From contig BFEA01000031.1 in NCBI GenBank assembly GCA_003427395.1, forward strand, positions 4,701,400 through 4,735,671: a stretch of DNA of 34,272 bases, in the 5' to 3' direction. Below the pieces are notes generated by a model, which was given only the letters and a program-made list of their open reading frames with translations, ran no database searches and had not been told where the DNA came from. The stretch's first letter is position 1, and every line of letters starts with the position of its first letter. This DNA is from Chara braunii (taxonomy: Eukaryota; Streptophyta; Charophyceae; Charales; Characeae). Position numbers and translations under genes: made by a program. Positions 31,831 through 34,272 of this stretch are shown here, piece by piece.

Positions 31831-32355
31831 TTCAGTTTCGATTTATGGCCTCTCAATTGCAATCATCGGGTTCAATACTCGTAGCCCCGAGTTCCATTTA
31901 AGTCTAAAATATGATCATTTTAACATGAAATTTAAAGCTTGCGAGTACCAATTTAAAATACAATGTCCTATTTAAAAAAAAAACATGTTGACAGTCCGTC
32001 GTTCCGCACCAACCCACGAAGTCGTCACCGTGCTTAGTCCTCCTGCACCCGTCAGGTTTGCTCGGGCACTACAGTCCGTAGTAGCCCCACGCGTCAACCC
32101 CTCGCATTCGGCACCAGCTCGTCGGGTCGCCTGACTCCACTTCAACTCACCTCTTACTTCGCTCGTGAGCTGCCCCTCACTGATCACGCTACCCCGAGAT
32201 TCCAACAATTGGTTAAGAGAGCTATCTAATCGCGCAGCCAAAATTTATAGCGTGCATGCATACGCGAAGAACACGAAATTGCAAAGAAAATTTCAAGGAC
32301 TTAGAAAGGGGATTAGGAGAGGGAGCGCCTACGTTCTGCATGGCAAGACCACGGC

Positions 32356-32399
32356 GTGGGGGACGTCGCCACTCTCCACGCATTGATCCGAGCATGCAG
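32356..32399 (+). repeat. Dispersed repeat block shared with 9983-10026
   Basis: It is a plus-strand copy of the block found inverted at 9983-10026. It is followed by A-rich sequence with short ATTCCTA repeats (about 32600-32632). This is presumably part of an uncharacterised dispersed element. Confidence 0.6.
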
Positions 32400-33451
32400 G
32401 TCGCGGGGCCAACCAGGCACAGCAAAAAGGAAAGAGAGGGCGGGAAAGACGAAGCTCAAGCAGAAAGATACAGTTACAATGGTGCCCGCCCAAAAATTAC
32501 AGTTCCTTGCAAGATTAAGGGCGCCGACTAATCAGAGCTCCGTTGTAGCCGCAAAAAGAAGCGCGCAAGTAAGACAGCGCACGACAAAAGCAATCTCGAA
32601 TTCCTAGATTCCTAAATTTCTAAATTCCTAGCTGATGTAAAAAGAAACACAAATTCCGAAAGGAAAATCCGAAGTTCCGAGAGCCGTCAAGGGCTTGACA
32701 AGATTCGAAAAAATTCAAAGAGAACGAAGCAAAATTCCCGCGCGACCTCCGCGCCTAAGACCCGACAACAGAACAAGAAAGAAGCGATGCCAAACATTAT
32801 CCAATTCTGAAGTTGGTCGTATTCTCCTAAGTAGCTCAAATTGTCTTTTTCTTAGCCAAAGCCGGGCAAAGGCCCCGGTAAAGTGCTTGTTTTTTCTATT
32901 AAAAAAAATAAAAAAAATAAAAAAATCAAAGTTCGATGCAAGTTTCCATATGGGACGCTGGGCAAGGTTCTGAGCACGTGCTGCTCCCCACGAATAGATT
33001 AAAAAAAAAGAAAAAAAAGGATGCGGGTATAAAAAAAGAAGAAAAAGGAAAAGTGAAAAAAAAACTGGATGTCCCCAAGGATGTAGGTAGGAAAACTGGC
33101 AAAGTCAAGTTGAGGTGGAGTTTTCTTCTGTCAAATCTTTCATCATCTTTCACATTCTTTCAATTCACCTTCACCACCTACCTAAAACATAACGTTGTTG
33201 TCTCCCTCCAGCCATTAGAGGGCATGCATATTGCTCCCCCCCCCCTTAACCAAAGGCGAGTGGAGTTTTCCAAAAGAAAAGAGAAGGACAGGACATTTGA
33301 TTTCGCGGCCCGCACCCACCTGAGGAGGCTGAGTCTGATTTGGAGTATCAGTGGATCTTTCGATCTTGAGATCTCACGGCGAGTGTCTGACGACGTTGAA
33401 AAATACCAGACACCTGAACTAGACCTCCGCACGAGGGGCACGAGCGAGGTA

Positions 33452-33573
33452 GGGCCTCGCGGCACTACTCTTGAAAGGTGCAAAACGAGAGTGAATCTTC
33501 AGCTAGAACATGGAAAGATACAGCGACATGATTTTTGTCTTTTGTGCATTTCAAGAGTAGTGCAGCGAGGCCC
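33452..33573. repeat. Long hairpin (34-bp arms) upstream of aldolase
   Basis: 33452-33485 and 33540-33573 are reverse complements at 30 of 34 positions, starting with nine exact pairs (GGGCCTCGC) and including an uninterrupted 15-bp block (GCACTACTCTTGAAA). The loop is 54 nt. A MITE, a small foldback or a miRNA-precursor-like transcript are all possible. It lies 223 bp before the aldolase start codon. Confidence 0.85.
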
Positions 33574-33795
33574 GTAGATTCGTCATGGAGAGGGCGTGTG
33601 GGCGACATGAGGGAAGACATCCCTGACGAATCAGAAGGAATCAGTCTACAAATACAGAGACCACTCAGCCGAGAGGTACAGAGAAGCTGTCGTATGATCC
33701 GCCTTTCCTCCAACCAAGTGCCTGAAGTGATTGCCATCGCTGAGTCCATATCAGATTCGGGAGCAAGGAAGGAAGGAAGGACGGAAGGAAGGAAA

Positions 33796-34272
33796 ATGGC
33801 GCACGTTGGCAAGTACGCGGACGAGCTCATCGCCACGGCGAAGAAAATTGCGACCCCTGGGAGGGGTATCCTCGCCGCTGACGAGAGCACGGGCACCATC
33901 GGGAAGAGACTGGCCAGCATCAACGTGGAGAATGTGGAATTCAACAGGAGGGCTCTGAGGGAGCTTCTCTTCACCGCTCCCGGGGCGATGCAGTACATCA
34001 GCGGCGTGATTCTGTTCGAGGAGACGCTCTACCAGAAGACGGCAGACGGGAAGCCTTTCGTCGATGTCCTCAAGGAGGCCGATGTGGTGCCTGGCATCAA
34101 GGTCGACACCGGCGTTGCGGCCCTGGCAGGCACGAAGGGCGAGACCACGACGCAAGGGCACGACGGATTGGGCGCCAGGTGTGCCAAGTACTACCAGGCG
34201 GGCGCGCGGTTCGCCAAGTGGCGCGCCGTCCTGAAGATCAGCGCAGACGGATGCCCTACGCCTCTGGCAATC
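33796..34272 (+). CDS. Fructose-bisphosphate aldolase, class I, cytosolic type (5' part)
   Basis: It reversibly cleaves fructose 1,6-bisphosphate to dihydroxyacetone phosphate and glyceraldehyde 3-phosphate in glycolysis and gluconeogenesis. The start [12 protein letters not shown] lies in a good context (AAAATGGC) and aligns with cytosolic plant aldolases, with no transit peptide. Family motifs are [49 protein letters not shown] and [12 protein letters not shown]. Residues matching the active site are D29, K102, K141 and R143. The Schiff-base Lys and its neighbours lie beyond the window. The 159 codons seen are uninterrupted by introns and run off the right edge. Confidence 0.95.
   Translation, partial: MAHVGKYADELIATAKKIATPGRGILAADESTGTIGKRLASINVENVEFNRRALRELLFTAPGAMQYISGVILFEETLYQKTADGKPFVDVLKEADVVPGIKVDTGVAALAGTKGETTTQGHDGLGARCAKYYQAGARFAKWRAVLKISADGCPTPLAI

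Larger units (their letters stand above)
30622..33795. other. Right flank of element 2 to the aldolase gene; no supported gene
   Basis: It holds AT-rich sequence, a ~135 bp repeat array (31065-31830), an A-rich dispersed repeat (about 32200-32900) and the hairpin at 33452-33573. A 213-codon ORF (32936-33577) is Lys-rich from A-runs and crosses the hairpin, so it is not credible. The last ~220 bp is probably aldolase 5' UTR, with GGAA repeats at 33768-33793. Confidence 0.6.

Noticed and set aside
32936-33577. 213-codon Lys-rich ORF upstream of aldolase
   Set aside because: Lys codons come from A-runs, and the C-terminal part crosses the hairpin arms. No domain is seen.
33465-34161. Minus-strand ORFs of 177 and 136 codons over the aldolase region
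   Set aside because: They are antisense shadows of the aldolase reading frame.

Overview
The window looks like nuclear DNA from a green plant-lineage eukaryote. My best guess is a streptophyte alga of the Chara type. The grounds are a 356-codon cytosolic-type glutamine synthetase, a plant-style class I fructose-bisphosphate aldolase, spliceosomal U6 and U2 snRNA-like sequences, and a plant-style LINE with a C-terminal zf-RVT region. The species is inference. Almost everything else is decayed transposable elements, simple repeats and repeat-rich spacer. There is no operon structure, CRISPR array or prokaryotic signal.

Layout. 1-3853: a direct-repeat pair, then a degenerate copy of a large single-gene element that resembles the DUF7869 family (element 1). 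3854-8936: AT-rich spacer with a ~0.4 kb tandem duplication, foldback repeats and a scattered palindromic motif. 8937-12560: two 3'-end LINE fragments, an assembly gap beside a (GA)n run, an unrecognised ORF and a U6-like sequence joined directly to the second LINE fragment. 12571-13538: a foldback element with long inverted ends. 13539-21600: a nearly full-length LINE whose ORF1 and ORF2 are each readable end to end but carry a few stops and frameshifts. 21601-23300: repeats, a second U6-like sequence, an (AAAAAC)n block and a sequencing-adapter artefact inside a duplicated promoter-proximal segment. 23302-24372: intronless cytosolic glutamine synthetase. 24373-28073: microsatellites, a U2-like sequence on the minus strand, a tandem repeat and a tRNA-like fragment. 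28074-30621: a second DUF7869-like copy (element 2), followed by an array of ~135 bp repeats. 32-33.8 kb: A-rich repeat sequence and a strong hairpin. 33796-34272: the 5' part of an aldolase gene that runs off the window.

How it fits together. The two housekeeping genes lie on the plus strand about 9.4 kb apart, and both are uninterrupted in the part seen. They are the only genes that look functional. The elements show stops that single C-to-T or G-to-A changes could explain, and the first U6 copy has lost the CpGs of canonical U6, as expected in a methylated transposon compartment. The points most worth following up are the LINE-to-U6 junction, the paired DUF7869-like elements with possible acidic catalytic residues, the foldback family, the hairpin upstream of aldolase, and the Tn5/Nextera adapter left in the assembly.
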